Positions 35,707 to 45,376 of a DNA stretch of 62,493 nucleotides are shown piece by piece. Origin of the DNA: an uncultured Prevotellaceae bacterium (GTDB taxonomy: Bacteria; Bacteroidota; Bacteroidia; Bacteroidales; Bacteroidaceae); the NCBI GenBank assembly GCA_947304115.1, contig CAMZAE010000008.1, forward strand, positions 1 through 62,493, read 5' to 3'. Position numbers and translations under genes: made by a program. The notes beneath the pieces are model-generated. The model did no database searches and was not told where the DNA came from. It worked only from the letters and a program-made list of their open reading frames with translations. Within the stretch, counting starts at the first letter, position 1; every line of letters begins with the position of its first letter.

Positions 35707-36879
35707 ATGCAAGGAAACTTTTCTTACCACAATCCTACCAAGCTGTACTTTGGTGATGAGTCTTTGAACTTCCTCAAGGACGAGTTGAAGAACTTCGGTC
35801 CTGCCGTACTCTTGAACTATGGCAGCGGCAGTGTGAAACGCAATGGCATCTACGACGAGGTGGTGGCTATCCTGAAAGAGGCGGGCAAGACCATCGTGGA
35901 GAACCCGGGCGTGATGAGCAATCCGACTTTGGAGAAGCTGCACGAAGGTGTTCGGATAGCAAGAGAAAACAATGTCGATTGGATTCTCGCCCTTGGCGGC
36001 GGCAGCGTCTGCGACTACTCAAAGGCTGTGGCTGCATCCGTCTTCTATGAGGGCGACTTTTGGGACAAGTTCTGGCTTCGTCAGGAACAGCCCGATGAGG
36101 GTCAGAAGATATTGCCTGTTGGTTGCATCCTGACGATGGCAGGCACAGGCTCGGAGATGAACGGAGGCACCGTGATTACCGATGCTGAGCATACGTTCAA
36201 GGTGGGCCACGTGTTCGACGACCGCCTGATGCCAAAGTTCTCCATTCTGAACCCGAAGTTCACGTTGACCGTGCCAGACGAGCAGATGAAGGCCGGCATC
36301 TACGACATTATGAACCACATCATGGAGCAGTACTTCTCAGACTTCGACGACAACACCAGCGACTACCTTTCCGAGGGACTGATGCGTAGTCTCATTGTGG
36401 CCTCGCGTATCGCAGTGAAGAACCCGCAGGACTACGAAGCACGCTCCAACATCATGTGGACTGCGACGTGGGCACTCAACACTCTCATCGGCCTCGGCAA
36501 ACAACAGGACTGGATGGTTCACATGATTGGTCACAGCCTCGGAGCCTGGACTCATGCCCCTCATGGCTACTGCCTCGCCGCCGTCTCGATGGCCTATTAT
36601 CGTCGCGCCTTGAAACCCGGCCTGCCCAAATTCGTGCGCTTTGCCAAGAATGTCTGGAATATCCAAGTTGGTGGGATGACCGACGAGCAGATTGCCGAGG
36701 CAGGACTTCAGGCCTTGAAGTGTTGGATGCAGGAGGTTGGCCTTCCGCTGACTATCAGCGAGATTGGCGCAACGGAGGAGATGATTCCCGGCATCACACA
36801 GGGCACCATCTGCTATCCCGCAGGCTATCTCGACCTCAAGGGGGATGACATCACAGAGATTCTACTGGAAAGCATGTGA
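35707..36879 (+). CDS. Iron-containing alcohol dehydrogenase (YqhD/BDH-like)
   Basis: The 390-residue group III alcohol dehydrogenase has an N-terminal nucleotide-binding domain (NYGSGSVKRNG, LALGGGSVCDYSKAVA, TMAGTGSEMNGGTV). Its metal ligands are Asp200 and His204 (YDIMNHIMEQY), His272 (VHMIGH) and His286 (APHG), with the 14-residue gap between the last two as in FucO. It likely reduces aldehydes with NAD(P)H in the cytoplasm; the real substrate is unknown. It is monocistronic or followed by tcdA after ~90 bp. Confidence 0.92.
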   Translation: MQGNFSYHNPTKLYFGDESLNFLKDELKNFGPAVLLNYGSGSVKRNGIYDEVVAILKEAGKTIVENPGVMSNPTLEKLHEGVRIARENNVDWILALGGGSVCDYSKAVAASVFYEGDFWDKFWLRQEQPDEGQKILPVGCILTMAGTGSEMNGGTVITDAEHTFKVGHVFDDRLMPKFSILNPKFTLTVPDEQMKAGIYDIMNHIMEQYFSDFDDNTSDYLSEGLMRSLIVASRIAVKNPQDYEARSNIMWTATWALNTLIGLGKQQDWMVHMIGHSLGAWTHAPHGYCLAAVSMAYYRRALKPGLPKFVRFAKNVWNIQVGGMTDEQIAEAGLQALKCWMQEVGLPLTISEIGATEEMIPGITQGTICYPAGYLDLKGDDITEILLESM

Positions 36880-36969
36880 TTTAAGAATGTAGATGCGATG
36901 GCTGGCGCGGCCTTGGCTGTCGAGCAGAGCGTCATCGCCATCGGTCAAGGAACGCTCTTGAAGGATAAT

Positions 36970-37728
36970 ATGGTAAAAGGCATTTTCAACCGCACGGAGC
37001 TTCTGCTCGGAGCAGCCACAATGGAACTCATACGCTCCAAGCGCGTCATCATCTTCGGCGTTGGTGGCGTTGGGAGTTGGTGCGCCGAGTGTCTTGTGCG
37101 CGAAGGCATAGAGCATCTCACGTTGGTCGATAGCGATGTTGTCTGCATCACGAATTGCAACCGGCAACTGATGGCAACGACGAAGACCATTGGTGAGCCT
37201 AAGGTGGAGGCTTTGCGTAGGCGTCTGCTTGAGATAAACCCCGAAGCGGAGATCGTTGCTTGTCAGAAAAACTTCTGCAAAGAAACGGCAAAGGATTTCC
37301 ATATCGAGGAATATGATTATGTCATCGATGCCATAGATTCGTTGAAAGACAAGGTGGAGTTAATCATAAACGCGCTTTCCGACAGGAAGGAAGAGGCGGG
37401 AGGTGTGCCTGTAGTTTTCTCCTCGATGGGTGCAGCCTTGCGTATTGACGTGACGAAGGTCAGGGTTTCTGAGTTTTGGAAGGTGAAGGGCGATCCTTTG
37501 GCCGCAGCGATGCGCCAGACGATGCGAAAGCACAAGATGTTTCCCGCGCGTAAGTTTCTCTGTGTCCATAGCGAGGAGCAACCTCTGCCCAATATCGGGC
37601 AGGCATTACGGGATGGCAGTGCCACCTTCCGAAAGGTTCAGACCAACGGCTCGCTTGCCCACATCACAGCCATCTTCGGCATGACGCTCGCAGGCCTTGT
37701 CATTGGGGATATAAACAAAAAATCCTAA
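36970..37728 (+). CDS. tcdA: tRNA threonylcarbamoyladenosine dehydratase
   Basis: The 252-residue E1-like protein catalyses ATP-dependent cyclisation of t6A to ct6A in tRNA. MVKGIFNRTELLLGAATMELI leads into the nucleotide fold VIIFGVGGVGSWCAECLVREGIEHLTLVDSD, with VCITNCNRQL after it and GSATFRKVQTNGSLAHITAIFGMTLAGLVIG near the end. The ATG at 36970 gives the family start; an in-frame ATG at 36898 adds 24 non-homologous residues. Its end overlaps by 4 bp the end of the converging LOG-family gene. Confidence 0.93.
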   Translation: MVKGIFNRTELLLGAATMELIRSKRVIIFGVGGVGSWCAECLVREGIEHLTLVDSDVVCITNCNRQLMATTKTIGEPKVEALRRRLLEINPEAEIVACQKNFCKETAKDFHIEEYDYVIDAIDSLKDKVELIINALSDRKEEAGGVPVVFSSMGAALRIDVTKVRVSEFWKVKGDPLAAAMRQTMRKHKMFPARKFLCVHSEEQPLPNIGQALRDGSATFRKVQTNGSLAHITAIFGMTLAGLVIGDINKKS

Positions 37729-38840
37729 CGTGTGGGGGTTGATTGCAACACCCTTTCGGCTTCATCAGCATCATCGGTCAGGCAAAGGATGAGATTCTTG
37801 TATCTCCCCTTTTCCACAAGGTCCATCATCAAAGGCCAAATGGGGACTTCCTCTGTCCAGAACCGCTTACCCATAAAAATCATCGGAGAGGCATAGCCAA
37901 AGGTTAAATAGTGGTTCTGTACTGCTTCCTGGAAGACCTCCTGCAATGTGCCTGCACTCCCTGGGGTGTAGATAATCCCGCCTTTTGAGATGGAAAGAAT
38001 GCCATCCTCGCGGATACTGTTGTCAAAATACTTGGCAATGTGTGTGGCAAATGGTGTGGAAGGCTCATGCCCGTAGAGCCAAGTTGGAATGCCGAGACTC
38101 TCGTAGCCAAGATTTGGGAACCGCTTGCGCACTTGCCAGGCGGTTGTAAGCCAAAGAGAATCTGTATAGTAAGGAGCAACTTGCAAGATGGAGAATGCTT
38201 CCTGCAACTCATCCTCAGTCCTTCCTGCCATCCATGCCCCCAGGTGCGTTGCTTCCATCGCTCCTGGACCTCCGCCACTAATCATCAGGAATCCGGCTTC
38301 TGTCAGCCGTTTGCAGAAGCGTACTACTTGAACATACGCATTGTCGAGCCTCGAAAGTCCGTGTCCGCCCATCACTCCCACAAGCTTATGTTCGTCAAAA
38401 CGTGCGAGATAGTCTTGGAGGCAGTTGCTGACGGAGTGGTCGTGAAGCGTGCGGGCGAGTGTCTCCTTGATGTCTGTGTGCCATTTGCCCTTCTTCAGAT
38501 AATGCCGATAGACGCGTCCGTCGAAGCATTTGTCATAGGTGTCGGGCTGCTCGGGATTGAAGCCTTCGTAAAGTTCTTCCGGCGAATAGAGATGATTGGG
38601 AAAGCCGAATGTCTCGCCCATGTTTGGCAGGAAAAGACACTCCCTGGATTGGCGTTTCAGGCCCATTGGCAAGCGACAACTCAGGAAAAGGCATTCCCGA
38701 TAGAAGTGCTTCAGTGCCATATCCGGAACATCTGCAAAGTTGACGTTCTGAAAGGCAAAGCGCCTCAGTTCCTGCTCTGGCAGCTTGAGTAACTCTGTCA
38801 GTTCGGCATCTGTCCTTATCTGCTTGTATCGGTCGCGCAT
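37725..38840 (-). CDS. LOG-family Rossmann protein with altered motif
   Basis: The 371-residue protein has a unique N-terminal ~150 residues and then a LOG-type nucleotide fold: VGVMGGHGLSR, the SGGGPGAMEATHLGAWMAG motif, and TPGSAGTLQEVFQEAVQNHY. LOG phosphoribohydrolases use PGGxGTxxE; here it is PGSAGTLQE, so the second Gly is changed while the Thr and Glu are kept. Activity on cytokinin-like nucleotides is therefore uncertain; nucleotide binding is likely. Its ATG overlaps the smpB stop, so the two are translated together. Confidence 0.82.
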   Translation of the reverse strand: MRDRYKQIRTDAELTELLKLPEQELRRFAFQNVNFADVPDMALKHFYRECLFLSCRLPMGLKRQSRECLFLPNMGETFGFPNHLYSPEELYEGFNPEQPDTYDKCFDGRVYRHYLKKGKWHTDIKETLARTLHDHSVSNCLQDYLARFDEHKLVGVMGGHGLSRLDNAYVQVVRFCKRLTEAGFLMISGGGPGAMEATHLGAWMAGRTEDELQEAFSILQVAPYYTDSLWLTTAWQVRKRFPNLGYESLGIPTWLYGHEPSTPFATHIAKYFDNSIREDGILSISKGGIIYTPGSAGTLQEVFQEAVQNHYLTFGYASPMIFMGKRFWTEEVPIWPLMMDLVEKGRYKNLILCLTDDADEAERVLQSTPTR

Positions 38841-39319
38841 CAGTAATTCTTCTTGAACTGTCGGTCAATGGCCCGTCGGTCTTCTTTTTCCTTGAGTGTC
38901 TCGCGCTTGTCGTATTCTTTCTTACCTCGACAGATGTAGATGTCGAGCTTGGCACGGCCGTTCTCATCGATGAACAGGAGCGTGGGCACGATGCTGAAGC
39001 CGGGTGACTTGACTGTCTGCTGCATCTTCCGAATCTCTTTGCGGTTGAGCAGGAGTTTTCGGTCGCGGCGCTCCATGTGGTTGTTATAGGAACCCTGCTC
39101 GTACTGGGCAATGTACATGTTCTTCACCCATACCTCTCCACCGATGATGTAGCAGTAGGTGTCCACCAGGCTTGCCTTACCCTTGCGGATGCTCTTTATC
39201 TCGGTGCCTGTGAGCACAATGCCGGCGGTGTATAGGTCCATTAGCAGGTAGTCGAATTCTGCCCGCTTGTTTTTGATGTTTATGCTTGTCCCTTTGTTGG
39301 GAATAAGTGTCTTTGACAT
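38840..39319 (-). CDS. smpB: SsrA-binding protein
   Basis: The 159-residue trans-translation factor binds tmRNA to rescue stalled ribosomes. It has [44 protein letters not shown], the [20 protein letters not shown] segment and the basic C-terminal tail [26 protein letters not shown] place the start at 39319 ([10 protein letters not shown]); eight more in-frame residues would be encoded by an intergenic repeat. It is the middle gene of a DMP19-smpB-LOG operon. No tmRNA was seen in the window. Confidence 0.95.
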   Translation of the reverse strand: MSKTLIPNKGTSINIKNKRAEFDYLLMDLYTAGIVLTGTEIKSIRKGKASLVDTYCYIIGGEVWVKNMYIAQYEQGSYNNHMERRDRKLLLNRKEIRKMQQTVKSPGFSIVPTLLFIDENGRAKLDIYICRGKKEYDKRETLKEKEDRRAIDRQFKKNY

Positions 39320-39336
39320 ACTTGACAATTTACATT

Positions 39337-39867
39337 TTAACAATTGTCTCCTTCGCCTTTGGAGAGGGTTGGGGCGAGGCCGAACTGTTCGAGGTGGTCA
39401 TCCACATAGTGGGCAATGATGTCGGTTACCTCTTCTTCCATCTCGATGAAGGCATCGTCGAGGTCGTCGAACTCTGGATATTGCTCAAAGAGTGCCATGA
39501 ACTCCTCGTCGGTGCAATCGGCAGTGAGTTCTTCGCCATACTTTTCAAAGAGCTTGCGCCCCTTGTAGATGAGTTTGCTCAGGTCGTGAGCGCCCCACAA
39601 ACGCAAGGCCTTGGCAAACGGATTGAAGAAGATGAAAGGGCCGTAGCCATTGTGGATGAGCTGGATAAAACCGCCGTCCATCACCTCGTCGCGAAGGATA
39701 AAATAAGCCAGCAACGTCGTTTGTTCGCCACTCAAGAGCGGCAAAGTCTCGGCATTCACTTCACCTCCGATGGCTTCCAATATGGCATCGTGAATTGTTG
39801 TCAGGAAAGCATCTGCACCCTTTCCGGCAGCTTCTTTAAGCCTGGTTTCCTGTATGCTGATTACCAT
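39337..39867 (-). CDS. DMP19-family protein
   Basis: The 176-residue protein from the ATG at 39867 has the DMP19 features: [55 protein letters not shown] and the acidic [30 protein letters not shown] Neisseria DMP19 protein binds the nucleoid protein HU as a DNA mimic, but the role in Bacteroidota is unknown. The last ~10 residues ([12 protein letters not shown]) are encoded by a repeat-like CCAACCCTCTCC stretch. The upstream extension to 40035 is rejected since the promoter lies at 39889-39896. Confidence 0.82.
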   Translation of the reverse strand: MVISIQETRLKEAAGKGADAFLTTIHDAILEAIGGEVNAETLPLLSGEQTTLLAYFILRDEVMDGGFIQLIHNGYGPFIFFNPFAKALRLWGAHDLSKLIYKGRKLFEKYGEELTADCTDEEFMALFEQYPEFDDLDDAFIEMEEEVTDIIAHYVDDHLEQFGLAPTLSKGEGDNC

Positions 39868-39888
39868 TCTTTTACATTGTTTGTTCTG

Positions 39889-39896
39889 CAAAGATA
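39889..39896 (-). promoter_or_regulatory. -7 element of the DMP19-smpB-LOG operon
   Basis: TATCTTTG on the minus strand, 22 bp upstream of the DMP19 ATG; divergent from the rplU promoter. Confidence 0.5.
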
Positions 39897-40000
39897 GACA
39901 AAATTTCAAATATACAAGCCCTCTGGATGTATAAAATCGCCTTGTTGTCCATAAAAGGTGTGCATAGTATTCTCTTTTGAAGAAAAAAATCCTCAAAACA

Positions 40001-40032
40001 TTTGGCAGAAAGAGGGAAAAAGCGTATCTTTG
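40001..40032 (+). promoter_or_regulatory. rplU-rpmA promoter and leader
   Basis: TTTG (40001-40004), 20 bp, TATCTTTG (40025-40032). The ~85-nt leader contains the hairpin GCTCG-aaaaa-GCGAGC (40053-40070), placed where an autoregulatory L21 leader would be; the regulatory role is inference. Confidence 0.7.
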
Positions 40033-40124
40033 CACCCGATTTATGCCGTAGAGGCTCGAAAAAGCGAGCTACGAGATGGCTCCGCCCTGCGGTCAAAACC
40101 CGTTATAAACAATTAAATAAACTA

Positions 40125-40439
40125 ATGTACGCAATCGTAGAGATTAACGGTCAGCAGTTCCGTGTTGAGGAGGGCAAGAAGCTCTTCGTTCATCACATGC
40201 CTGAGGCAGAAGCCGGCAAGACTGTTGAATTTGAGAATGTGTTGTTGGTCGATAACGGCACCATCACTGTGGGCACTCCCACCGTCGAAGGCGCAAAGGT
40301 TACGGCCGAAGTCGTTTCACCCCTGGTAAAGGGCGACAAGGTGCTCGTCTTCCACAAGAAGCGTCGCAAGGGCTATCGCAAGCTCAACGGCCATCGCCAG
40401 CAGTTCACAGAACTGACCATCAAGGGTATCAACGCTTAA
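40125..40439 (+). CDS. rplU: Ribosomal protein L21
   Basis: The 104-residue large-subunit protein starts [22 protein letters not shown] and ends with the L21 signature [28 protein letters not shown]. It binds 23S rRNA with L20. The ATG at 40125 is the family start; an upstream in-frame ATG at 40002 is before the promoter. rpmA follows after 26 bp, the standard L21-L27 pair. Confidence 0.97.
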   Translation: MYAIVEINGQQFRVEEGKKLFVHHMPEAEAGKTVEFENVLLVDNGTITVGTPTVEGAKVTAEVVSPLVKGDKVLVFHKKRRKGYRKLNGHRQQFTELTIKGINA

Positions 40440-40465
40440 TGTTTAACTTCTAAAGACTAAACAAA

Positions 40466-40732
40466 ATGGCACATAAAAAAGGTGTAGGTAGTTCTAAGAA
40501 CGGACGCGAATCACACGCTCAAAGACTGGGCGTCAAGATTTTCGGTGGTGAGAAGTGCGTGGCAGGCAACATTATTGTTCGCCAGCGCGGTACTCGTCAC
40601 TATCCCGGCACTAACGTTGCTATGGGCAAGGACAACACTCTCTATGCTCTCGTGGACGGAACCGTACAGTTCAGGAAAGGTCGTCTCGACCGCAGTACTG
40701 TCAGTGTGGTTCCCGTTACTGCTGAGGCATAA
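40466..40732 (+). CDS. rpmA: Ribosomal protein L27
   Basis: The 88-residue protein starts [24 protein letters not shown] and has the [24 protein letters not shown] core. The flexible N-terminus reaches toward the peptidyl-transferase centre. There is no N-terminal extension of the type cleaved in Firmicutes. It is co-transcribed with rplU and followed by a terminator. Confidence 0.97.
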   Translation: MAHKKGVGSSKNGRESHAQRLGVKIFGGEKCVAGNIIVRQRGTRHYPGTNVAMGKDNTLYALVDGTVQFRKGRLDRSTVSVVPVTAEA

Positions 40733-40778
40733 GGGCATTCCCGCTCATCTGAGACAGACAATCACAACTCAAATTATG

Positions 40779-40808
40779 GTCCCCTCATGCCTTCGGCAGC
40801 GAGGGGAC
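40779..40808 (+). terminator. Terminator after rpmA
   Basis: GTCCCCTC (40779-40786) pairs with GAGGGGAC (40801-40808), with an inner TGCC-TTC-GGCA hairpin, followed by TATGTTTTT. Confidence 0.85.
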
Positions 40809-40825
40809 TATGTTTTTAAGAACAC

Positions 40826-41719
40826 ATGAAAGGTCATACTATAAAAGATTGGCTTCTTGTCACAAGGCCTTGGTCTTTTCCCGCATCAACAATGCCTGTG
40901 CTTGTGACAATGATGTTCCTTTGGAGCAAAGGCTTCGAGATGTCTTGGCTTCTGGGCTTTATGGCTCTGGTGAACATTATTCTTGTTCACGCCGCAGGCA
41001 ATGTGTGGAGTGACTACTTTGACTATAAGAAAGGCGTGGATGCCGATGATACATACGGCGTACGCATCCTTACGGATAAACTGTTCACACCCAAGGAAGT
41101 GCTCACGCTTTCCGTTACGATTCAAGTGTTTGCCGTTGCGATGGGCTTGCTGATGGTTTATTTGACAGGCATCACCTTGTTGTGGTTCGGACTTGCAGGC
41201 ATCGCACTCTCATTGCTCTACCCGCCATTGAAGTATGCAGCCCTTGGCGACATCGTCATTATGGCATGTTATGCCCTGCTGCCCATGCTCGGCACGACAT
41301 TCATCTGCTCTGGTGACATCGTTCCCGAAGTCCTTTGGCTTGCCGTTCCTGTGGGAAGCATTACTGTCGCCATCCTTCATGCCAACAACACCCGCGATGT
41401 CGAGACAGATGGACGCGCGAAGATTCACACCTTTGCTATGCTCACAGGCCGCCAGTTTGCTATCGGCATGTATGTCTTCGAACTCATCCTGCCCTACTTG
41501 TGGCTCATCGTGACAGCCTTTCTGGGTTTGGTAAGTCCCCGGACTGTGCTCACACTCATCACCCTTCCCATAGCACTGGGCAATTGCAAGAAGATGCTTT
41601 CCTATCGCACAGGTGGCATTAAGGCTATTGCCAGCTTGGACGAAGCAACAGCCAAGCTGCAGCTTGCCTTCAGCCTGATGCTCGCCATCAGTCTTATTGT
41701 TGATGCTCTAACATTATGA
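40826..41719 (+). CDS. menA: 1,4-dihydroxy-2-naphthoate polyprenyltransferase
   Basis: The 297-residue integral membrane UbiA-family prenyltransferase has about eight hydrophobic segments. The two Asp-rich prenyl-diphosphate sites are NVWSDYFDYKKGVD and NNTRDVETDG, in the MenA rather than the UbiA form. It attaches the isoprenoid tail in menaquinone synthesis. The stop overlaps the next gene's ATG (ATGA). No other men genes are in the window. Confidence 0.9.
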   Translation: MKGHTIKDWLLVTRPWSFPASTMPVLVTMMFLWSKGFEMSWLLGFMALVNIILVHAAGNVWSDYFDYKKGVDADDTYGVRILTDKLFTPKEVLTLSVTIQVFAVAMGLLMVYLTGITLLWFGLAGIALSLLYPPLKYAALGDIVIMACYALLPMLGTTFICSGDIVPEVLWLAVPVGSITVAILHANNTRDVETDGRAKIHTFAMLTGRQFAIGMYVFELILPYLWLIVTAFLGLVSPRTVLTLITLPIALGNCKKMLSYRTGGIKAIASLDEATAKLQLAFSLMLAISLIVDALTL

Positions 41720-42366
41720 TTATGAATACTACGGCAAGCAACTCCATCAAGGTGCGCGACAACGCTAAGCTCGTTCTGAGCCTGCTTGTTGCTGCTGTGC
41801 TGTGGTTCGTCATGTTCTCGCCCTGGACGGCTCCGCATGTAAACTTCTGGCTTTGCATGACGGCATCGGCAATCATCCTCGCGGGTGTTGCCTGCGCTTT
41901 TGGCAAAACTATTTTCTGCTATCAACTTTCTGATTTCCTTTTGGGCTTTGTCATCGCTGCGTTGCTTTGGGGCGTGTTCTTTGTGGGCGACAAGGTTTCG
42001 CAACTTCTTTTTCCTTTTGCGCGTACGCAGGTAAACCTTATATATAATATAAAGGGCAATCTCTCTCCCACCCTGCTTGCTTTGCTTCTGTTGCTTGTCA
42101 TCGGGCCTGCGGAAGAAGTCTTCTGGCGAGGGTATGTGCAAAGGACGCTCTCGAAATATCGCTCGCCGTTTGTCGCTTTCTTGCTGACAACGGCATGCTA
42201 CACCCTTGTGCACCTGCCTTCGGGGAACTTCATGCTCATCATGGCAGCCCTTGTTTGTGGCATCTTCTGGGGTGGACTCTATTGGCTCATGCCCAATCGA
42301 CTTCCAACCATCATCATCAGTCATGCAATATGGGATGCCGCCGCCTTCGTGTGGCTACCCTTCTAA
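41716..42366 (+). CDS. CPBP-family intramembrane metalloprotease
   Basis: The 216-residue membrane protein has the CPBP (CAAX protease/bacteriocin-processing) motifs: PAEEVFWRGYVQR with the EExxxR, a following His segment (TLVHLPSGNFML) and SHAIWDAAAF with the last His. The substrate is unknown; some relatives process peptides or give bacteriocin immunity. It is translationally coupled to menA by a 4-bp overlap. Confidence 0.87.
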   Translation: MIMNTTASNSIKVRDNAKLVLSLLVAAVLWFVMFSPWTAPHVNFWLCMTASAIILAGVACAFGKTIFCYQLSDFLLGFVIAALLWGVFFVGDKVSQLLFPFARTQVNLIYNIKGNLSPTLLALLLLLVIGPAEEVFWRGYVQRTLSKYRSPFVAFLLTTACYTLVHLPSGNFMLIMAALVCGIFWGGLYWLMPNRLPTIIISHAIWDAAAFVWLPF

Positions 42367-42446
42367 ATGAAGAATGAAGAATTTGCTACCGCTCTGTATA
42401 TAGTTAAATAATCAAATCGTAGATCGTCAAATCGTAAATATCATAT

Positions 42447-43766
42447 ATGTTAACACTTAGACTCATCACAGAAGAAACCGAGCGCGTCATCGCAGGCTTG
42501 GAGAAGAAGCACTTCACAGGCGCTCGCAAGGCAATAGAAGAAGTTATTGCCGTCGATAAAGCACGTCGTCAGGCACAGACAGAACTTGACCAGAACCTAT
42601 CGGCCGCAAAGAAGCTTGCCGCAGAAATCGGTATGCTTATGAAGCAGGGCAAACGCGAAGAGGCTGAGGAAGCAAAAGTTAAAGTCGCAGCCCTAAAGGA
42701 AACAAGCAAGGAACTGGAGAACAAGAAGGAGACAGCCGAGCAGGAACTCACACGCCTGCTTTGCCAGATTCCCAACATCCCCTACGATGAAGTGCCCGAA
42801 GGCACTTGTGCCGATTGCAACTGGGTAGTAAAGTCCAATCTCAAGAAGTGTATCGTGGGACAAGACACTGTCGGGAATTGGGATGCAAATCCTGTGGTAG
42901 AGACAGCGAAGTTGCCTCACTGGGAACTTGCCAAGAAGTACAACCTCATCGACTTTGACCTTGGCGTGAAGATAACGGGCGCAGGTTTCCCCGTCTATCG
43001 CGGCAAGGGTGCAAGGCTTCAGCGAGCCTTAATTGATTTCTTCTTGGATGAAGCACAGAAGGCTGGTTATGAAGAGATTATGCCACCTACCGTTGTGAAT
43101 GCAGCTTCAGGTTACGGCACAGGACAGCTTCCCGACAAGGAAGGTCAGATGTACCATTGCGAAGTGGATGACCTTTATCTCATCCCGACAGCCGAGGTGC
43201 CGGTGACGAACATCTATCGCGACGTGATTCTCGACGAAAAAGACCTGCCCGTCAAGAACTGCGCCTACACCCAATGCTTCCGTCGCGAGGCTGGAAGCTA
43301 CGGAAAGGACGTGCGCGGCTTAAACCGTCTGCATGAGTTCAGCAAGATAGAGATTGTGCGCATCGACACCCCCGAGCACAGCGCCGAAAGCCACAAGGAG
43401 ATGCTCCAGCATGTGGAAGGCTTGTTGCAGAAGCTCGAACTTCCCTATCGCATCCTTCGTCTTTGCGGCGGCGACCAGAGCTTCACCAGCGCCATCTGCT
43501 ACGATTTTGAAGTCTATAGCGAAGCCCAGCAGCGTTGGCTCGAAGTCAGCTCTGTCTCGAACTTCGACACCTATCAGGCCAACCGCCTGAAGTGCCGCTT
43601 CCGCCGCACCGATACAGGCAAGACAGAACTCTGCCACACCCTCAACGGCTCAGCCCTCGCCCTGCCCCGCATCGTCGCAGCCATCCTGGAGAACAACCAG
43701 ACACCCGAAGGCATCCGCGTTCCCAAGGTACTTGTTCCCTACATGGGGTGCGAGATGATTAGTTGA
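42447..43766 (+). CDS. serS: Seryl-tRNA synthetase
   Basis: The 439-residue class II synthetase has the long N-terminal coiled-coil arm (residues ~25-110, alternating charged heptads). Motif 2 is FRREAGSYGKDVRGLNRLHEFSKIE and motif 3 is GSALALPRIVAAILENNQ. It charges tRNA-Ser and tRNA-Sec where present. The 80-bp gap upstream carries an AT-rich repeat (AATCAAATCGTAGATCGTC) like others in the window and no clear promoter. Confidence 0.96.
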   Translation: MLTLRLITEETERVIAGLEKKHFTGARKAIEEVIAVDKARRQAQTELDQNLSAAKKLAAEIGMLMKQGKREEAEEAKVKVAALKETSKELENKKETAEQELTRLLCQIPNIPYDEVPEGTCADCNWVVKSNLKKCIVGQDTVGNWDANPVVETAKLPHWELAKKYNLIDFDLGVKITGAGFPVYRGKGARLQRALIDFFLDEAQKAGYEEIMPPTVVNAASGYGTGQLPDKEGQMYHCEVDDLYLIPTAEVPVTNIYRDVILDEKDLPVKNCAYTQCFRREAGSYGKDVRGLNRLHEFSKIEIVRIDTPEHSAESHKEMLQHVEGLLQKLELPYRILRLCGGDQSFTSAICYDFEVYSEAQQRWLEVSSVSNFDTYQANRLKCRFRRTDTGKTELCHTLNGSALALPRIVAAILENNQTPEGIRVPKVLVPYMGCEMIS

Positions 43767-43837
43767 ATTGTCCGACTTAGCACGTTTTGATGATTATAAC
43801 GTGATGCGTTGACCACCGCTGTGTGCCGTATTTGGAC

Positions 43838-43876
43838 TTTAGGGCCTTAAAGACTTTGGGACTTTAAGGCCCTAAA
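43838..43876. terminator. Terminator after serS
   Basis: A 15-bp perfect inverted repeat TTTAGGGCCTTAAAG / CTTTAAGGCCCTAAA with a 9-nt loop. Confidence 0.8.
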
Positions 43877-43888
43877 TGTATAGCAGTC

Positions 43889-43919
43889 TTGCAGGTCTCG
43901 GAAAAGATTTGTAACTTTG
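43889..43919 (+). promoter_or_regulatory. Promoter of the restriction-modification operon
   Basis: TTG (43889-43891), 20 bp, TAACTTTG (43912-43919), 21 bp before the hsdM ATG. It is the only convincing promoter seen in 43767-51502. Confidence 0.6.
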
Positions 43920-43939
43920 TAGGCGAAATATGGGATATT

Positions 43940-45376
43940 ATGGCATTCGATTCATCTTTTAAGGCAATTGATAACACTTTACGTCATGATGACGGGTGTA
44001 GTACGGCGTTGGATTATGTGGAGCAGTCTTCGTGGGTGCTCTTTTTGAAGTATTTCGACGACTTGGAAATAACACGCGAACAGGCGGCCGAACTGGAAGA
44101 GAAGCCCTACGAGCGCATCATCGGCGGCGAGTTCCGTTGGAACAGGTGGGCAATGCCGCTCGACGCAACAGGCAAGTACGATAGTGCCCGTGCTATGGTG
44201 GGCGACGACCTTATCGAGTTCGTCAACCTGCGGCTCTTCCCCTACCTGCAAAACTTCACGCAAAGGTACGACCCCAACACCATCGAATACAAGGTGGGCA
44301 TCATCTTCACAAACATCAAGAACAAGATTTCGAGCGGCTACAATCTGCGAGATGTCATAGAGCGTGTGGACGAACTGAAGTTCCAGACGGCTGACGACCG
44401 ACACGAAATGACGCAAATCTACGAAGACCGCCTTCGCCAAATGGGTAATGCTGGCCGAAATGGTGGCGAGTACTATACGCCTCGTCCCTTGATTCGCACG
44501 ATAGTCAAGAGCGTAGCCCCAAAGATTGGCGAGAGCGTCTATGATGGCGCCTGCGGAAGTGCGGGCTTCCTTTGCGAAGCCTATACCTATATGCATGATA
44601 GGGTGAAGAATGCAGCCGACGAAGAGATTCTGCAAAGCCGCACTTTCTACGGCAAGGAGTTGAAGGGACTGGCCTACATTATTGCCATGATGAACATGAT
44701 TCTGCACGGCATCCAGTCGCCCAACGTCATTCGCACGAACACGCTCACGGAAAATCTTGCCAACATCACGCCTTCCGAGCAAAAGAATATCGTCCTTGCC
44801 AATCCGCCTTTCGGAGGCTCTGAGCGCGAGGAAGTGCAGCAGAACTTCCCCATCAAGAGCGGAGAAACGGCTTATATGTTCCTGCAACACTTCATCCGAA
44901 TGATGAAAGCGGGAGGTCGGGCTGGTATCGTCATCAAGAACACATTCCTCTCGAATGGAGATGCAAGGTTGCTCAGAAAGAAACTGCTGGAAGAGTGCAA
45001 CCTGCACACCATTCTCGACCTTCCGAGTGGCGTGTTCACAGGTGCAGGAGTAAAGACCGTAGTACTCTTCTTCACGAAGGGCGAGCCTACGGAAAAGGTT
45101 TGGTACTACCAACTCGACAAGCACTTCACCAAGACCAACCCGCTTACAGATGCCGACCTCGAGGACTTCCTGGCTTTGCAGAAGACAAAGGCCGATAGCG
45201 AGAACTCGTGGACGCTCGACGCCACAGCCCTTGGCGAAGAGTTCGACCTCTCCGTAAAGAACCCGCACAAAGTAGAGGAAGTGGACGAAAGAAGTGCCGC
45301 AGAAATACTCGAGAGCATCGAAGCCCTCAACACCAGCGCCACCGCTCTGCTCAAAGAAATCAAAGCAATTCTATGA
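43940..45376 (+). CDS. hsdM: Type I restriction-modification methyltransferase subunit
   Basis: The 478-residue HsdM has the helical N-terminal HsdM_N region (to ~150) and the N6-adenine methyltransferase core. GGEYYTPRPLIRTIV leads to the SAM motif DGACGSAGF (202-210), and the catalytic motif is NPPFGG (288-293). It methylates adenine in the target chosen by HsdS and is needed for restriction. The start at 43940 lies after the promoter. The stop overlaps the four-helix gene's ATG (ATGA), so the next gene is translationally coupled. Confidence 0.95.
   Translation: MAFDSSFKAIDNTLRHDDGCSTALDYVEQSSWVLFLKYFDDLEITREQAAELEEKPYERIIGGEFRWNRWAMPLDATGKYDSARAMVGDDLIEFVNLRLFPYLQNFTQRYDPNTIEYKVGIIFTNIKNKISSGYNLRDVIERVDELKFQTADDRHEMTQIYEDRLRQMGNAGRNGGEYYTPRPLIRTIVKSVAPKIGESVYDGACGSAGFLCEAYTYMHDRVKNAADEEILQSRTFYGKELKGLAYIIAMMNMILHGIQSPNVIRTNTLTENLANITPSEQKNIVLANPPFGGSEREEVQQNFPIKSGETAYMFLQHFIRMMKAGGRAGIVIKNTFLSNGDARLLRKKLLEECNLHTILDLPSGVFTGAGVKTVVLFFTKGEPTEKVWYYQLDKHFTKTNPLTDADLEDFLALQKTKADSENSWTLDATALGEEFDLSVKNPHKVEEVDERSAAEILESIEALNTSATALLKEIKAIL

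Noticed and set aside
43979..45268. 429-codon minus-strand frame
   Set aside because: Antisense of hsdM, whose motifs are complete.
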